A DNA stretch of 64,000 nt from Paramesorhizobium salinisoli (lineage in GTDB: Bacteria; Pseudomonadota; Alphaproteobacteria; Rhizobiales; Rhizobiaceae). The notes under the pieces are model-generated. The model was not told the origin of the DNA and did not search any database. It saw only the letters and a program-made list of their open reading frames with translations. The position numbers and the translations under genes are program-made. Below, piece by piece: positions 8,644-17,667 of the stretch (position 1 is the stretch's first letter; each line of letters starts with the position of its first letter). The stretch covers positions 1-64,000 of the forward strand of contig NZ_QOZG01000004.1 in NCBI RefSeq assembly GCF_003335045.1. Reading direction: 5' to 3'.

Positions 8644-8703
8644 CGCTGGCGGGCGACAGGTCTTGAAACTGTCACGGGACTCTGCCTATCTTAGACAGGC
8701 GCG

Positions 8704-9174
8704 GTGTCTGTAGTGGCCGTGCGGCGTTGTTCTTGTTGGAAAGGAAAGACACTGAGAACAGCAATTCAGAAGAAGGACGCTTTTGCGCCTTCACCAGCTG
8801 GGGTCAGCGGGCTTACGTCCGTATCCCATGCTCTCGAAATGGTCCTCGCCAGTCTCGAAGACTCCAAGGCGGAATCCATCGTTTCCATCGACATTCAAGG
8901 GAAATCGGCACTCGGCGATTACATGGTAATCGCGTCGGGACGTTCGCATCGTCATGTTGCGGCTGTAGCCGATCATCTCCTGCGTACCCTCAGGGATGCC
9001 GGATACGGCAATGCCAAGGTCGAGGGTTTGACGAATGGCGACTGGGTTCTGATCGATACCGGCGACATCATCATCCATCTTTTCCGTCCGGAAGTACGTG
9101 AGTTCTATAACATCGAAAAGATGTGGCTCGCGCCGGACCTTGATGGAGAGTTTGAGGCGGAAACCGTGCACTGA
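8704..9174 (+). CDS. rsfS: Ribosome silencing factor RsfS
   Basis: The RsfS (DUF143) domain begins near residue 38 with LTSVSHALEMVLASLEDSKA and contains ALGDYMVIASGRSHRHVAAV and the C-terminal FRPEVREFYNIEKMW. The protein binds L14 and blocks subunit joining during starvation. The start is uncertain: no ATG lies before the domain. GTG codons at 8704, 8713 and 8719 are possible, and a CTG at 8752 sits just behind AAAGGAAAG. I give the longest frame; the true protein may be about 140 residues. Family identity is firm. Confidence 0.93.
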   Translation: MSVVAVRRCSCWKGKTLRTAIQKKDAFAPSPAGVSGLTSVSHALEMVLASLEDSKAESIVSIDIQGKSALGDYMVIASGRSHRHVAAVADHLLRTLRDAGYGNAKVEGLTNGDWVLIDTGDIIIHLFRPEVREFYNIEKMWLAPDLDGEFEAETVH

Positions 9175-9307
9175 TACGCAGCCGGCGCCTGCGCATCAGC
9201 CCGGGAACCGGGATCGGTGTTCGAACGTGCGGTGCGCGGGCTCGATAGGTGCAGCGTTTTTTGAGGCTTGACGCCTATAGTGCCGGTCCGGATCAGTTGG
9301 GAAGGCC

Positions 9308-9790
9308 ATGCGTATCACTATTTTTGCCGTGGGCCGGATGAAGGCCGGCCCCGAACGGGAGTTGGCCGACCGCTATTTCGACCGTTTCGCCAAGGCGGGA
9401 TCTTCGCTCGGCCTGGAATTTTCTGGCGTGAGTGAGATCGTCGAAAGCCGTGCGGCGACCGCGGACCAGCGCAAGCAGGAGGAGGCGGCGAGGCTGTTCG
9501 AGGCGCTGGACGGCGGCGCTAGGCTCATCCTGCTCGACGAGCGCGGCAAGATGCTGGGCTCGGAGGATTTTGCTGGACGCATTGGCCGGATGCGCGACGA
9601 GGGCCAGCGGCAACTCATTTTGGCCATTGGCGGTCCTGATGGGCATGATACGCGCCTGCGGGCTCGCGCCGACCTGGTCCTCGGACTTGGCGCCATGACA
9701 TGGCCGCACCAGATTGCCCGCATCCTGGTCGCCGAGCAGCTTTACCGCGCCGCGACGATTCTTTCCGGACATCCCTATCACAGGGCTTGA
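9308..9790 (+). CDS. rlmH: 23S rRNA pseudouridine-1915 N3-methyltransferase
   Basis: A 160-residue SPOUT methyltransferase. It starts MRITIFAVGRMK and carries the SAM-binding knot motif LILAIGGPDGH and the closing RILVAEQLYRAATILSGHPYH. It methylates the pseudouridine at position 1915 of helix 69 of 23S rRNA. It lies 133 bases after rsfS, in the usual order. Full length, with GGAAGG before the ATG. Confidence 0.96.
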   Translation: MRITIFAVGRMKAGPERELADRYFDRFAKAGSSLGLEFSGVSEIVESRAATADQRKQEEAARLFEALDGGARLILLDERGKMLGSEDFAGRIGRMRDEGQRQLILAIGGPDGHDTRLRARADLVLGLGAMTWPHQIARILVAEQLYRAATILSGHPYHRA

Positions 9791-9841
9791 AGCTACGCAT
9801 TTCCGCCGGAATCCTCAGCCAAGAGAGGCTGGCGCATGAAA

Positions 9842-9875
9842 GCGGATGGAGCATCCGCGCGGCGCTTTCGAGCGC
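9842..9875. other. Tandem hairpins between rlmH and envC
   Basis: Two adjacent perfect stem-loops: GCGGATG-GAG-CATCCGC (9842-9858) and GCGCT-TTCG-AGCGC (9862-9875). No T run follows, so they are not classical terminators. They may stabilise or process the transcript. Confidence 0.45.
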
Positions 9876-10002
9876 AGAATTTCGCTGGCTCGCAAATTAT
9901 CGCCGCAGAGCATTATGGTTGATGCTTCCTTAACGAAACAGGGCATAATGTTTGCCACGAACCATGACCGGGCCGTCCCTTTGATGGGCGGCAAGACGAT
10001 AG

Positions 10003-11361
10003 ATGAATTGCCATTTGCCTAACCGATGCAGGACGGCTTCCGGGAAACACGCCTTGCGAAAGAGCGTGGCCGGCATGGCGTTGCTCTGGGCAGGATGGCT
10101 AGGACTCGTGCTCCCGACGCTGGCGCAGGATGCGCCGCTGCAGGTGCGGCGCGCCGAAACCGACAGCGAACTGGGCCGGGTCACCGGCGAGCTTTCGCTT
10201 TCGCAGGAGAAGCTTGCCAAGCTCGACAATGAAATCGGTGCGTTGAAGAAGGATCAGGTGACGATCACCGCCGCGCTGATCCAGTCCGCCAAGACCGAGA
10301 AGAAGCTGGCGCAGGATATCGAGGATATCGGCGAAAAGCTGACGTCGCTACGCGAGCAGGAAGATGGAATCAGGCTTTCGCTGAAGGAGCGCCGTGGCAT
10401 TCTGGCGGAAGTTCTCGCCGCTTTGCAGCGCATGGGGCTCAATCCGCCGCCCGCCATCCTGGTGCGACCCGACGATGCGCTTGCGTCAGTGCGAAGCGCG
10501 GTGCTTCTCGGCGCCGTTGTGCCCGAAATGCGCCAGCAGACAGAAGAACTGATGGGCGATCTCAAGGAAATGAACCGCGTCACCGCCTCGATCGCACAGG
10601 AGCAGGCGCGGCTTGCCGACACACAAAAGGCGCAGGTCGAGGAACAGCGCCGGCTTTCGCTGCTGCTGGAGGAAAAGAAGAAGCTCCATGTTCAATCGGA
10701 GGAGCAGCTTGCCGCCGAGCGCAGGCATGCTGAAGAACTGGCGCAAAAGGCGACCAGTCTCAAAGATCTGATTGCCTCGCTCGACAACCAGATGAACGCC
10801 GTGCGCGAAGCTGCGGAAGCGGCGCGGCGGGCGGAGGAGAAGCGGCTGGCCGATGGACAGGAACGTGCGGAGCAGCGCCCGCCCGACGCCGACAGGCTCA
10901 TGGCGCAGACTGATTTCGGCTCGTTGCGTGGGCGCCTGGTGTTGCCGGCGGCAGGCAGTATCAGCAGAAAGTTCGGCGACAAGGACGAGATTACCGGCAG
11001 CAGCATGGGAGAAATGCTGGAGACTGCGGCGAATGCCACGATTACGTCACCTTCCGATGGCGTTGTACTTTATGCTGGGGCATTTCGTTCTTACGGACAA
11101 CTCTTGATCCTGGACGCCGGGGGCGGCTATCATGTCGTTCTGGCGGGAATGAAGCGAATTGACGTATCGCAGGGGCAGTTCGTGTTGGCAGGCGAACCGG
11201 TCGGCGCGATGGGAGAAAAGCTTTTGGCGAGTGCTGCTTCAATGGATGTGGGAAATGGCGCGCCGATGCTCTACATAGAATTTAGAAAAGATGGAAAACC
11301 TGTCGATCCGGCCCCGTGGTGGACGGTGCGGCTTTCTGGAAGGACCCAAAATGATACGTAA
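10003..11361 (+). CDS. envC: EnvC-like murein hydrolase activator
   Basis: A 452-residue exported protein: basic N-terminus, hydrophobic segment MALLWAGWLGLVLPTLAQ (signal peptide), a long coiled coil over about residues 45-290, then a C-terminal LytM/M23 fold. The metal-binding residues of an active M23 peptidase are not conserved. The expected His in the first motif is replaced (GSSMGEMLETAA) and the HxH motif reads LYIEF. That matches EnvC-type proteins, which activate amidases at the division site rather than cut peptidoglycan themselves. The stop overlaps the ctpA start by 11 bases. Confidence 0.88.
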   Translation: MNCHLPNRCRTASGKHALRKSVAGMALLWAGWLGLVLPTLAQDAPLQVRRAETDSELGRVTGELSLSQEKLAKLDNEIGALKKDQVTITAALIQSAKTEKKLAQDIEDIGEKLTSLREQEDGIRLSLKERRGILAEVLAALQRMGLNPPPAILVRPDDALASVRSAVLLGAVVPEMRQQTEELMGDLKEMNRVTASIAQEQARLADTQKAQVEEQRRLSLLLEEKKKLHVQSEEQLAAERRHAEELAQKATSLKDLIASLDNQMNAVREAAEAARRAEEKRLADGQERAEQRPPDADRLMAQTDFGSLRGRLVLPAAGSISRKFGDKDEITGSSMGEMLETAANATITSPSDGVVLYAGAFRSYGQLLILDAGGGYHVVLAGMKRIDVSQGQFVLAGEPVGAMGEKLLASAASMDVGNGAPMLYIEFRKDGKPVDPAPWWTVRLSGRTQNDT

Positions 11362-12673
11362 ACTATCGCTTCTTTTCGCAGGTGCCCTTCTGGGAGCGTC
11401 GGCGATGGTTGTGGTGCAGGGAGCCCCGGCTTCTTCGGCCAACGCAGCGGGCAGCGACACCTACAAGCAACTCGCGATCTTCGGCGATATCTTCGAGCGC
11501 GTGCGCGCCCAGTATGTCACGCCGCCGGATGACAAGAAGCTTGTCGAAAGCGCCATCAACGGTATGTTGACCTCGCTCGATCCGCACTCGTCATATCTGA
11601 ACCCTGAAGCGGCGCAGGATATGCGCGTGCAGACGAAGGGCGAGTTCGGCGGTCTCGGCATCGAAGTGACGATGGAGAATGATCTCGTCAAGGTAATCGC
11701 ACCGATCGACGACACGCCCGCCTCCAAGGCCGGGGTGCTGGCCGGCGATCTGATCACCCAGATCGACGGAACCGAAGTGCGCGGCATGAGCCTCACTGAC
11801 GCGGTCGACAAGATGCGCGGTCCGGTGAATACGCCGATCGAGCTGACGCTGGTGCGCCAGGGCGTCGACAAGCCTATCAAGCTCAAGATCACCCGCGACA
11901 TCGTCAAGGTGCGGGCGGTTCGCTACCGGGTGGAAAACGACGTCGGCTATATCCGCGTGATCTCGTTCACCGAGCAGACCTATGAGGACCTGCAGAAGGC
12001 GATCAAGGACATCCAGTCGAAGGTCCCGGCGGACAAGCTGAGGGGCTATGTGCTCGATCTGCGCCTCAATCCGGGCGGCCTGCTCGATCAGGCGGTGGCG
12101 GTTTCCGATGCCTTCCTCAACAAGGGCGAAATCGTCTCGACACGCGGCCGCGATCCGCAGGACGTGACCCGTTTCGATGCTCGTCCGGGCGACCTGACCA
12201 GCGGCAAGCCGCTGATCGTCCTGGTCAATGGCGGTTCGGCCAGCGCGTCGGAAATTGTCGCTGGCGCCTTGCAGGATCACCGGCGTGCCACGGTTCTTGG
12301 CACCCAGTCCTTCGGCAAGGGCTCGGTCCAGACGATCATCCCGCTCGGCGAAAATGGATCGTTGCGATTGACAACGGCGCTCTATTACACGCCGTCGGGC
12401 AAGTCGATCCAGGGTAAGGGCATCACGCCCGACATCGTTGTCGAGCAGCCATTGCCGGCCGAGTTCAAGGGTGAGGACGTGACGCGGGGCGAATCGGCGC
12501 TCAAGGGCCATATCAAGGGCGTCCAGGAAGACGACAAGGGTTCAGGTTCGCCGGCCTATGTGCCGCAGGATCCGAAGGACGATGTCCAGCTCAACGAGGC
12601 CTTGAAGCTTCTGCGCGGCGAAATGGCCAATGCGGCCTTCCCGCCCAACCCGAACAAGGGCGTGCCGAACTGA
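11351..12673 (+). CDS. ctpA: C-terminal processing peptidase (S41)
   Basis: A 440-residue protein starting MIRKLSLLFAGALLGASAM, a signal peptide or anchor for the periplasm. A PDZ domain lies at about residues 90-170 (GEFGGLGIEVTMENDLVKVI; AGDLITQIDGTEV). The S41 catalytic Ser is in NGGSASASEIV near residue 297 and the Lys in SFGKGSVQT near residue 322. CtpA trims exported proteins and affects envelope integrity in Brucella and Rhizobium. The ATG at 11351 lies within the end of envC; this envC-ctpA order is conserved in the group. Confidence 0.95.
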   Translation: MIRKLSLLFAGALLGASAMVVVQGAPASSANAAGSDTYKQLAIFGDIFERVRAQYVTPPDDKKLVESAINGMLTSLDPHSSYLNPEAAQDMRVQTKGEFGGLGIEVTMENDLVKVIAPIDDTPASKAGVLAGDLITQIDGTEVRGMSLTDAVDKMRGPVNTPIELTLVRQGVDKPIKLKITRDIVKVRAVRYRVENDVGYIRVISFTEQTYEDLQKAIKDIQSKVPADKLRGYVLDLRLNPGGLLDQAVAVSDAFLNKGEIVSTRGRDPQDVTRFDARPGDLTSGKPLIVLVNGGSASASEIVAGALQDHRRATVLGTQSFGKGSVQTIIPLGENGSLRLTTALYYTPSGKSIQGKGITPDIVVEQPLPAEFKGEDVTRGESALKGHIKGVQEDDKGSGSPAYVPQDPKDDVQLNEALKLLRGEMANAAFPPNPNKGVPN

Positions 12674-12761
12674 TCATCTGCCCGGTTTCGGCAAATGACA
12701 CCGGAAGCATGGCTTAGCCGCCGTGCTTCCATTCAGCCGCAGGGGGCGGTTGGCTGAGGAC

Positions 12762-13937
12762 ATGTCGGACATCCATAGCCCGTTGGGGCAGAACAAAAAG
12801 CAGACGAAGCGCGGGACCGGCCGGTCCCGCGCTTTTCGTTGGTTAGGGCCAGCGGCTGTCGTGGCCGTGATCCTTGCTACCGCCAGCGTCTTCTCCATCG
12901 GCGATAGCGATCTGTTTCGCAATCCTCCGCCCCGGCCACTGGAGGCCGAAACCATCGTTGCGCAGCCGCAAGGGTCTGCGACTGAGATTGGCGTGAATTC
13001 GCAGCAGGTCAGGTCCCCCTCCGGCAGCAACATTTCCTCGTCCGGTCCGGCAATCATCAAGGTGACGCCCGAAATGCCAGCATTGCCGGGTACCATCGTG
13101 GTGCACGATCCCTCGAAGGTGGGGCAGAATTTTCGCGTGGCGCATCTTCCCGATCCTGAACTGATAGAGAACTCCGCGATGGGACCGCTGCCGATACGCG
13201 GTCCCGACGGTCGCCGACCTCTCGATGTCTACGCCAGGGGATGGTCGGGGGCGCGTGGCGCGCGTATCGCCATTGTCGTTGGCGGGCTGGGCCTGTCGCA
13301 GACCGGAACGCAGAACGCCATCCGCCAGCTTCCTGTGGAGGTGACGCTTGCGTTTGCGCCGCAGGGTAACAGCCTGCAGCGCTGGATGCAGGCGGCGCGC
13401 CAACGGGGGTATGAAATACTCATGCAAGTACCGCTTGAGCCTTTCGACTATCCGCGTATCGATCCCGGCCGCCACACACTGACTGTCGAGGGCGGGGCCG
13501 AGAAGAACAGGGCGGACCTGCTCTGGGCATTATCGCGCATCAGCAATTATACAGGCGTCATGAACTATATGGGCGCGCGGTTCACTGCGGATGCGGGCGC
13601 TTTGACACCGGTGATGCAAGAGATCGGCAGGCGCGGCCTTCTTTATCTCGACGATGGGACTTCGGCGCGCAGCCATGCTGATGTAGCGGCTCGGGAACAG
13701 GCGACGCCCTTCGCCGCCGCCGATCTGTCGATCGATGCGGTGCAGGAACGCGGCGCCATCCTGAAGAAACTGGACGAACTGGAACGCATCGCCCGTGCCA
13801 AGGGCAGCGCCATCGGCACCGGTTCGGCCTTTCCCGTCACTGTCGAGGCAGTGGCGGTATGGGCGAACGAGGCCAAGGCGCGGGGTATCGAGATCGTCCC
13901 TGTTTCGGCGCTTGTCCGCGATCCTGAAAGGGAATAG
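12762..13937 (+). CDS. Divergent polysaccharide deacetylase family protein (DUF610/YibQ)
   Basis: A 391-residue protein. The start is the ATG at 12762 (MSDIHSPLGQ) behind GAGGAC. One membrane segment is near residues 29-50 (WLGPAAVVAVILATASVFSI), followed by a Pro/Ser-rich linker and the DUF610 domain from about residue 165 (RIAIVVGGLGLSQTGTQNAI; ILMQVPLEPFDYP; GLLYLDDGTSARSHAD). The fold resembles NodB deacetylases, but typical metal ligands are not evident. In many alphaproteobacteria it sits behind envC-ctpA, pointing to an envelope role; the substrate is unknown. Confidence 0.85.
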   Translation: MSDIHSPLGQNKKQTKRGTGRSRAFRWLGPAAVVAVILATASVFSIGDSDLFRNPPPRPLEAETIVAQPQGSATEIGVNSQQVRSPSGSNISSSGPAIIKVTPEMPALPGTIVVHDPSKVGQNFRVAHLPDPELIENSAMGPLPIRGPDGRRPLDVYARGWSGARGARIAIVVGGLGLSQTGTQNAIRQLPVEVTLAFAPQGNSLQRWMQAARQRGYEILMQVPLEPFDYPRIDPGRHTLTVEGGAEKNRADLLWALSRISNYTGVMNYMGARFTADAGALTPVMQEIGRRGLLYLDDGTSARSHADVAAREQATPFAAADLSIDAVQERGAILKKLDELERIARAKGSAIGTGSAFPVTVEAVAVWANEAKARGIEIVPVSALVRDPERE

Positions 13938-13969
13938 CACAGGCTCTGATTTGGCGGTGGAGATTTTGA

Positions 13970-14494
13970 ATGAAGAAGAACAAGGGTGTGGTAGATCCCG
14001 AGACACTGCCTTACCGTCCCTGTGTCGGTGTCATGGTGCTGAACCGCGATGGCCTCGTCTGGGCCGGGCGGCGTATCATCATCCCGGGCGACGAGATGGA
14101 CGGGGCGATGCAGCTCTGGCAGATGCCGCAAGGGGGAATCGATGAGGGAGAGAATGCGGAGCCGGCAGCGCGGCGCGAACTCTATGAGGAAACCGGAATG
14201 CGCACGGTGTCGCTTCTCGCCGAAGCGCCGGACTGGATTCATTATGATTTGCCGGCGCATCTCGTCGGCTTGGCGCTGAAGGGCAAATATCGGGGCCAGA
14301 CGCAGAAATGGTTCGCCTATCGTTTCGAGGGCGATGAAAGCGAGATTGCCATCAATCCGCCGCCGCAAGGGCACACGGCGGAATTCGATGAATGGGCCTG
14401 GAAGCCGATGGAGGAATTGCCGTCGCTGATCGTGCCCTTCAAACGGGGCCTTTATGAAAAAGTCGTCGCAACGTTCCGGCATCTGGCGGGATAA
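13970..14494 (+). CDS. rppH: RNA pyrophosphohydrolase
   Basis: A 174-residue Nudix protein with [33 protein letters not shown] and the Nudix box completed by [13 protein letters not shown]-terminal [13 protein letters not shown] and [19 protein letters not shown] are typical of RppH/YgdP (invasion protein A of Bartonella and Brucella). It removes pyrophosphate from 5' triphosphate ends to start mRNA decay. Its stop is separated by one base from the convergent stop of the lactonase gene, where the catabolic block begins. Confidence 0.95.
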   Translation: MKKNKGVVDPETLPYRPCVGVMVLNRDGLVWAGRRIIIPGDEMDGAMQLWQMPQGGIDEGENAEPAARRELYEETGMRTVSLLAEAPDWIHYDLPAHLVGLALKGKYRGQTQKWFAYRFEGDESEIAINPPPQGHTAEFDEWAWKPMEELPSLIVPFKRGLYEKVVATFRHLAG

Positions 14495-14495
14495 T

Positions 14496-15344
14496 TCAGG
14501 CCGGCAATTCCAGTTTCCAGAGTTTTTGCGCATTTTCCGAAAAGAGCCGGCGCCGCTCGTCTTCGCTGGCGCCAGCGAAGAGCGCGTGGGTAGCGGCGAC
14601 CCATGTGGAAAGCCCGCCGCCGAGTGTGCAGACGGGCCAATCGCTGCCCCAGACGACGCGGTCCCACCCGAAACAGCCGACGACATGTTCGACATAGGGC
14701 GCGAGCGTGTCGATCTTCCAGCTTTCCGCATCGGCATAGGCGACGACACCGGAGATTTTGGCGATGACATTGGGGCGCCGGGCGATTTCGGCGATATTTT
14801 CGCGCCACGGGTGTTGTTCATGCGCGGCGATGGCCGGAACGCCGCAATGATCGAGCACGAATTGTGTTCCCTGGGCCAGATCGGCAAGTGTAGCGGCACG
14901 CGGGATCTGGTGCGGTAGGACGCAGAGATCGAAGGTAAATCCGCTGCCGTCGAGCCGCTTCACATTCTCGCGAAACAGCGCCTGCTCGGAAAGATCGTCG
15001 GGCATGACATGCAGTACGCGGCGAAACCCCTTGATAAAGGGATCGGCCTTGCAGCGCTCAAGAAAAGCCGGGAAATTCTCTTCTTCCGGACGGCAGGAGG
15101 AGATCGCGCCGATGATCAGGTTGCCCGGTGCGGCTGAAAGGCCGCGGATATAGTTGGTCTCGGCAGCGATTTCTCCAGGGGTGACATCGACCTCCATGTG
15201 GAGCGCAGCCTTGATGCCGACCCGTTCGGCTTCCTGTGCATATTGGCTGTAAAGGAAATCCCGATCGAGAGCCGGGACGCCGGCGAGCCAGGGATAGGCG
15301 AGCGCCTGCCGGTCGATGATATGCAGATGTGTGTCTATGAACAT
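14496..15344 (-). CDS. Amidohydrolase-2 lactonase, probable L-fuconolactonase
   Basis: A 282-residue protein. The start is the ATG at 15344 behind GGGAGGAG. TIM-barrel amidohydrolase family (PF04909 type): metal motif THLH at residues 5-8 and the late Asp in VWGSDWPV near residue 235. This family includes lactonases that open sugar-acid lactones of 6-deoxyhexoses. In this block the natural substrate would be L-fucono-1,5-lactone, made by a fucose dehydrogenase. It is transcribed with, and downstream of, the IclR gene. Family assignment is strong; the exact sugar (fucose versus rhamnose) is inferred from neighbours. Confidence 0.82.
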   Translation of the reverse strand: MFIDTHLHIIDRQALAYPWLAGVPALDRDFLYSQYAQEAERVGIKAALHMEVDVTPGEIAAETNYIRGLSAAPGNLIIGAISSCRPEEENFPAFLERCKADPFIKGFRRVLHVMPDDLSEQALFRENVKRLDGSGFTFDLCVLPHQIPRAATLADLAQGTQFVLDHCGVPAIAAHEQHPWRENIAEIARRPNVIAKISGVVAYADAESWKIDTLAPYVEHVVGCFGWDRVVWGSDWPVCTLGGGLSTWVAATHALFAGASEDERRRLFSENAQKLWKLELPA

Positions 15345-15375
15345 GGTCGCTCCTCCCAAAATTTCCTGTATTTAT

Positions 15376-16155
15376 TCAGGATGTCTGCGTGCCCGCGAGC
15401 TCCGAAAGCGCTTTTGCCGCCTTTACCAGGAGCTCGGTTGTCTGTCCGATATCGGGTGCGCTCGGTGCGTTGACGAGGGTGATGTAGGGGCAGGTGAGAG
15501 CGGCCAGCGCTCGCCCGTCGGGCGCCAGGATCGGGGCTGAAAGATTATAGACCCCCGCTGTCTGGGCGCTGGCCATAATTTCATAGCCGCGCTCGCGGAT
15601 CGTATCGAGGCGCGCATCGAAATCCGACGGCTGAACTGTGTCATCCGCCTGACGTTCATATTCCGAGATCATCATGGCGCGTTCCTCCGGTGACCGGAAG
15701 GCGAGGAGCACGTGACCGGAGCCGGTGTTGAAAAGGCCGATATGGGAGCCGACCCGGATCGAGATGCCCCAATAGTCGGGCGCTTCCTGCTGGGCAATAA
15801 CCACGGCCGCGCCGCGGTCGAATACCGCCAGCTGGTTGGCCTGACGGGTCTTCATCGCCAGTTCGCGCATGATCGGTGTGGCATAGGAGGCAAGGCGGCG
15901 AACCGGCGCGTGCAACTGCGCCAGGCCGAACAGCTTCAGGGTGAGCGAGAAACGGTCGCCGTCAAGCCGTGTGACGTAACCGCGGCGCACCAGCCGGTCG
16001 AGCATGCGATAGAATTCGTTCGGGCTGCGGCCGAGCTCCTTGGCGATCTCGGCCTGCGTCAGGCCACCATCAATGCCGGCGAGCAGTTCCAGGATATCCA
16101 GCCCCTTGTCAAGCGCCGGCGCACGGTATCGCTCGCTGTCCTCGTCATCGGTCAT
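15376..16155 (-). CDS. IclR-family transcriptional regulator
   Basis: A 259-residue protein with an N-terminal winged HTH (LDILELLAGIDGGLTQAEIA; SPNEFYRMLDRLVRRGYV) and the IclR effector-binding domain (YWGISIRVGSHIGLFNTGSG; ERGYEIMASAQTAGVYNLSA). IclR proteins usually repress a neighbouring catabolic operon until a substrate or pathway intermediate binds. It is divergent from the ABC transporter/fucose genes, with a 162-base gap holding a perfect palindrome, and is transcribed with the lactonase. A ligand such as L-fuconate or 2-keto-3-deoxy-L-fuconate is a reasonable guess only. Confidence 0.92.
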   Translation of the reverse strand: MTDDEDSERYRAPALDKGLDILELLAGIDGGLTQAEIAKELGRSPNEFYRMLDRLVRRGYVTRLDGDRFSLTLKLFGLAQLHAPVRRLASYATPIMRELAMKTRQANQLAVFDRGAAVVIAQQEAPDYWGISIRVGSHIGLFNTGSGHVLLAFRSPEERAMMISEYERQADDTVQPSDFDARLDTIRERGYEIMASAQTAGVYNLSAPILAPDGRALAALTCPYITLVNAPSAPDIGQTTELLVKAAKALSELAGTQTS

Positions 16156-16196
16156 GCTCTCTCTCCTGTAAATTTACTCACTCATATACGAAGGGA

Positions 16197-16252
16197 GCTT
16201 TTCGCGAAAAGCAATTTCGTTGCTTGACGATTGATAAATTAAATGTTTGCAT
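16197..16252 (+). promoter_or_regulatory. Divergent promoter region with palindrome, probable IclR operator
   Basis: A perfect 16-bp palindrome, GCTTTTCGCGAAAAGC (16197-16212), is followed on the plus strand by TTGACG (16224-16229) and, after 17 bases, TTGCAT (16247-16252). The hexamers are only moderate matches. The position between the IclR gene and the transporter operon makes the palindrome a good operator candidate. Confidence 0.5.
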
Positions 16253-16317
16253 ATGAATGAAGGTTTGCAAGAACGCTGGCGGGGATCAGGGAGCGGTCTC
16301 GCCCAAGGGAGGAAATC

Positions 16318-17634
16318 ATGAAGAGATTGCTTACTGCCGCTTCGGCAGCAGCCGTTGTTATCGCGACCGGTATGGGCGCATCGGCTCAGGATTTGCCCGG
16401 CAAGTTCGAGGGAGAAACCATTGATGCCAAGCTGATTGGCGGTCAGCAATATGAGGCGCTCTACCAGCGCATCGGCGAATGGGAAAAGCTGACCGGCGCC
16501 AAGGTCAACATTCTTTCCAAGAAAAACCATTTCGAGCTCGACAAGGAAATTAAGTCCGACATCGCGGCCAACAGCCTGAGTTGGTGTGTGGGGTCGAACC
16601 ACTCATCCTTCGCCCCGCAATATCCAGGTATTTACGCTGATCTGACGGCCTATATCCCGAAAGGGGAGATCGACGGCTTCGTTCCTTCTGTCATCAAGGC
16701 GGCGACGCTCGACGGCAAGCTCGTCATGCTGCCGCGTGCGCAGTTCGACGTCTCGGCGCTTTATTACCAGAAAAGCCTCTATCAGGACGAGGCAAAGAAG
16801 AAGGCATACAAGGAGAAGTATGGCGAGGATCTGGTGCCGCCGGATACGTGGGACGAGGTAGCGAAGCAGGCCGAATTCTTCAGCAACCCGCCGACATTCT
16901 ACGGCACGCAATTCGCGGGCAAGGAAGAGGCGATCAACGGCCGGTTCTATGAAATGCTGGTTGCCGATGGCGGTGAATATATCGACGCCGACGGCAAGCC
17001 AGCCTTCAATTCCGAGGCCGGTGTGCGGGCGCTCGACTGGTTCGTCAATCTCTACAAGGCGAAAGCTGTTCCGGCAGGGACCACCAATTATCTCTGGGAC
17101 GATCTCGGACAAGGATTTGCCTCGGGCTCGATAGCGCTCAATCTCGACTGGCCGGGCTGGGCGAGCTTCTTCAACGACCCCAAGACCTCGAAGGTCGCCG
17201 GCAATGTCGCCGTCAAGGTGCAACCGAAAGGCTCCTCAGGCAAGCGCACGGGTTGGTCCGGCTTCCACGGTTTCTCCGTGACGGAAGCCTGCAAGAACAA
17301 GGAAGCGGCGGCCTCGCTCGTCTGGTGGCTGACCAATGAGGATAGCCAGAAACTTGAATCTGCCGCTGGCCCGCTGCCAACCCGCATCGCCGTTTGGGAG
17401 TATAATATCGAACAGGCAAAGGGCGATCCCTATCGCACCGATGTGCTCCAGACATTCCAGGAAGCGGCGAAATACGCCTTCCCGGTGCCTCCGCTGGCCG
17501 AATGGATCGAGATTTCCAATGCGGTCTATCCGGAACTACAGGCGGCGATCCTGGGCGATAAGACCTCGAAAGAGGCGCTCGACGATGCCGCCAAGAAGGC
17601 CACGGCTATCCTCGAGGATGCCGGGAAGCTGTAG
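16318..17634 (+). CDS. ABC sugar transporter, solute-binding protein (CUT1 type)
   Basis: A 438-residue periplasmic protein. Signal peptide MKRLLTAASAAAVVIATGMG ending at SAQ. The body is of the extracellular solute-binding family 1 used by CUT1 importers (GEWEKLTGAKVNILSKK; LSWCVGSNHSSFAP; WPGWASFF near the ligand cleft; SSGKRTGWSGFHGFSV). A GGGAGGAAATC ribosome-binding region precedes the ATG. First gene of the plus-strand operon, with permeases and ATPase downstream. Fucose or a fucosylated glycoside is the likely cargo, inferred from the operon. Confidence 0.9.
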   Translation: MKRLLTAASAAAVVIATGMGASAQDLPGKFEGETIDAKLIGGQQYEALYQRIGEWEKLTGAKVNILSKKNHFELDKEIKSDIAANSLSWCVGSNHSSFAPQYPGIYADLTAYIPKGEIDGFVPSVIKAATLDGKLVMLPRAQFDVSALYYQKSLYQDEAKKKAYKEKYGEDLVPPDTWDEVAKQAEFFSNPPTFYGTQFAGKEEAINGRFYEMLVADGGEYIDADGKPAFNSEAGVRALDWFVNLYKAKAVPAGTTNYLWDDLGQGFASGSIALNLDWPGWASFFNDPKTSKVAGNVAVKVQPKGSSGKRTGWSGFHGFSVTEACKNKEAAASLVWWLTNEDSQKLESAAGPLPTRIAVWEYNIEQAKGDPYRTDVLQTFQEAAKYAFPVPPLAEWIEISNAVYPELQAAILGDKTSKEALDDAAKKATAILEDAGKL

Positions 17635-17667
17635 GAGCAGTTCCTCTTTTGACGGAACACGGGGCGC

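Noticed and set aside
9836-9922. 28-codon ORF in the rlmH-envC gap
   Set aside because: It overlaps the twin hairpins, has no clear ribosome-binding site and no recognisable feature.
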